Assembly (NCBI RefSeq): GCF_000442645.1
Contig: NC_021915.1
Span: 2,356,001 to 2,420,000 of the forward strand
Length of the DNA: 64,000 nt
Source of the DNA: Corynebacterium maris DSM 45190
GTDB taxonomy: Bacteria; Actinomycetota; Actinomycetes; Mycobacteriales; Mycobacteriaceae
Direction of reading: 5' to 3'
Translations under genes and position numbers: made by a program
Shown here: piece by piece, positions 62,417 to 64,000 of the stretch
Layout of the letters: every line of letters starts with the position of its first letter
Position numbering within the stretch: position 1 is the first letter of the stretch
The notes under the pieces: generated by a model
What the model was told of the DNA's origin: nothing
What the model saw: the letters and a program-made list of their open reading frames with translations, nothing else
Databases searched by the model: none

Positions 62417-63325
62417 ATGGACGCGTTTTTCGCCGACACCGCCGCGCTGCTGAGCGCGGACTTCGTGCAGCAGGCCATCGTGGCCTCTGCCCTGCTGGGG
62501 CTGCTGTCCGGGGTGATCACCCCCCTGATCGTGCTGCGCCAGATGTCGTTTTCCGTGCACGCCACCAGCGAGCTGGCGCTGATGGGCGCGGCCGCGGCGC
62601 TGCTCTTCGGCCTCAACGTCGGCCTGGGCGCCGTCGCCGGCGCCATCGTCGCCGCCATCGTCCTGGCCCTGTTGGGCATGCGCGGGCAGCAGGACTCCGC
62701 CATCGGTGTGGTGATGAGCTTCGGGCTCGGCCTGTCCGTGTTGTTCCTGCACCTGTACCCCGGCAACTCCTCCACCGCGATGAGCCTGCTCACCGGCCAG
62801 GTCGTGGGCATCTCCGCGGCGTCGACGTGGCTGCTGACCGCCGTGACGGTGGTCGTGGTCGGCGCGGTCGTCCTGTTGTGGCGGCCGCTGCTGTTCGCCA
62901 GCGCCGACCCCGTCATGGCGCAGGCCGCCGGGCTGCCGGTGCGCACGCTGTCGATTGCTTTCGCGGTGCTCGTCGGCCTGGCCAGCGCCCAGGGCGTCCA
63001 AATCGTCGGCGCCCTGCTGGTGATGGCCATGCTCATCACCCCGGGCGCGGCGGCCGTACAGATCACCTCCTCGCCGTTGCGGGCGGTGCTGTGGGCCGTG
63101 CTCTTCGCGGAAATCGCGGCCGTCGGCGGGCTGATCCTGTCCCTGGCCCCGGGCCTGCCGGTCAGCGTCATGGTCACCTCGCTGTCGTTCGCGATCTACC
63201 TGATCTGCCGCGCCATCGGCGCCGCCCGCTCCCGGCGCGCCACCCGCGACGAGGTGGCCGCCGCGAAGCACACGGGCGGCAGCGTGTGCTTCCCGGAGAC
63301 GTCTTCTCCCCCGTCGACACAGTGA
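62417..63325 (+). CDS. Zinc ABC transporter permease (ZnuB-like)
   Basis: 302 aa ABC-3 family permease with 7-8 hydrophobic segments (GVITPLIVLRQMSFSVHATSE near the N-terminus, then QAAGLPVRTL, the ATPase-contact loop). The ATG follows the ATPase stop directly. The C-terminus is Arg-rich and cytoplasmic. Confidence 0.93.
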   Translation: MDAFFADTAALLSADFVQQAIVASALLGLLSGVITPLIVLRQMSFSVHATSELALMGAAAALLFGLNVGLGAVAGAIVAAIVLALLGMRGQQDSAIGVVMSFGLGLSVLFLHLYPGNSSTAMSLLTGQVVGISAASTWLLTAVTVVVVGAVVLLWRPLLFASADPVMAQAAGLPVRTLSIAFAVLVGLASAQGVQIVGALLVMAMLITPGAAAVQITSSPLRAVLWAVLFAEIAAVGGLILSLAPGLPVSVMVTSLSFAIYLICRAIGAARSRRATRDEVAAAKHTGGSVCFPETSSPPSTQ

Positions 63326-63344
63326 TCTTCCGGCCAGCGCTTTC

Positions 63345-64000
63345 TCAGCGCAACTGTGGCAGCACGTGTGCGCCGAAGGCCTCGATGAACGGCCCCTGGT
63401 CTTGCCCCACGTGGTGCAGGTAGATTTCGTCGAAGCCGATGTCCCGGTACTGCTGCAGCCAGTGGACGTGGCGGTCGAGGTCGGCGGAGACGTTCACCGC
63501 GCCGCGGACGTCGTCGACCGTGACCTGTTCTTCCTCCGCGCGGCGTTCGTAGTCCTCCGGCAGGGCCAGGTCCGCCATGACGGGTGGGGCGAAGACGTTG
63601 GTGCGCCACTGTTCGTGGGCGATGGCCGCGGCCTCGTCCTCGGTCTCCGCCCAGCTCAGGTGCACCTGCAGGATCGCTTTCCCTGTGCCTCCGCCGGCGC
63701 GGTAGGCGGCGAGCATGTCGCGTAGGTCGTTCAGGGGTTGGTTGACGGTGGTCAGGCCGTCGACTTGGGCTGCGAAACGTCGGGCGGTCTCTGTGGTCAG
63801 CGCCGGCAGGATCATCGGTGGCCGGGGGTCGGGCACGTCCCAGATCCGGGCGCGGTCCACGGTGACTTCGCCGTGGTGGGTGATCCGCGCCCCGTCGTGC
63901 AGTTCGCGGATGACCTGCAGGCACTCCCCCAGGCGGCGTTGCCGGGCCTCTTTGTCCGGCCACGGTTTGCCGGTGACGTGTTCGTTGAGGAATTCGCCGC
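63345..64000 (-). CDS. LLM-class flavin-dependent oxidoreductase, 5' end beyond window
   Basis: The frame stays open from the stop at 63345 to the window edge, giving 217 C-terminal residues. Upstream of GTG 63860 the frame still reads family sequence (GEFLNEHVTG, LQVIRELHDGARITHHGEV), so 63860 is not the start. It resembles the TIGR03885 'non-F420' flavin group, fitting corynebacteria, which to my knowledge lack F420. Flavin or substrate cannot be decided here. Confidence 0.85.
   Translation of the reverse strand, partial: GEFLNEHVTGKPWPDKEARQRRLGECLQVIRELHDGARITHHGEVTVDRARIWDVPDPRPPMILPALTTETARRFAAQVDGLTTVNQPLNDLRDMLAAYRAGGGTGKAILQVHLSWAETEDEAAAIAHEQWRTNVFAPPVMADLALPEDYERRAEEEQVTVDDVRGAVNVSADLDRHVHWLQQYRDIGFDEIYLHHVGQDQGPFIEAFGAHVLPQLR

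Overview
The window is a GC-rich stretch of an actinobacterial chromosome, almost certainly a Corynebacterium. Markers are a RamA-type LuxR regulator, meso-diaminopimelate dehydrogenase (ddh), mycothiol synthase, a mycothiol-peroxidase-like protein, the ThrE exporter, and the PhoS/PhoR two-component pair. Gene order from ramA-cysK-cysE through actA-dusB-phoU-pst, the pur genes, phoSR, ddh, thrE, otsA/otsB and the zinc ABC transporter follows the C. glutamicum ATCC 13032 arrangement as I remember it. The cytochrome bd operon and a cytochrome P450 gene look like additions to that order. I see no rRNA, CRISPR array, insertion sequence or prophage.

Layout. 0-5 kb: ramA, cysteine synthesis (cysK, cysE), a small acetyltransferase, tRNAs Phe, Asp, Asp, Glu and Lys, and the copper regulator csoR with its operator. 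5-11 kb: the cydABDC operon for cytochrome bd oxidase and its assembly transporter. 11-20.5 kb: acetate CoA-transferase, dusB, phoU, a P450 and pstSCAB. 20.6-25.7 kb: mycothiol synthase, an LmeA-like protein, a nitrobindin-like protein, a class IV aminotransferase/lyase, ygfZ and DUF3073. 25.8-47 kb: eight purine genes, all on the minus strand (purM, purF, purL, purQ, purS, purC, purB, purD). Among them lie a thioesterase, an exporter/Lrp pair, a secreted nuclease, mpx, ptrB and an HNH protein. 47-53 kb: HIT protein, a lipase-like hydrolase, phoS-phoR, a secreted GH16 glucanase, a TipA-like MerR regulator, a lipoprotein and tRNA-Thr. 53-64 kb: ddh, thrE, the trehalose genes, ipsA, a Zur-type zinc ABC transporter, and a truncated flavin oxidoreductase at the window edge.

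Functional links. The PhoS/PhoR pair at 48-50 kb is the expected activator of the pstSCAB operon at 16-20 kb. RamA-like G/C-run motifs occur upstream of ramA itself and between actA and dusB. ThrE and ddh belong to the lysine/threonine family. OtsA/OtsB with IpsA link trehalose and envelope carbon metabolism.

Two observations stand out. First, the trehalose-6-phosphate phosphatase is fused in one frame to a C-terminal MDMPI/TIGR03086-like (DinB superfamily, often mycothiol-linked) metal-binding domain. Second, about 25 genes have a -10-like hexamer placed 6-8 nt before the start codon and no Shine-Dalgarno sequence, which points to widespread leaderless transcripts. I used this pattern to choose several start codons.
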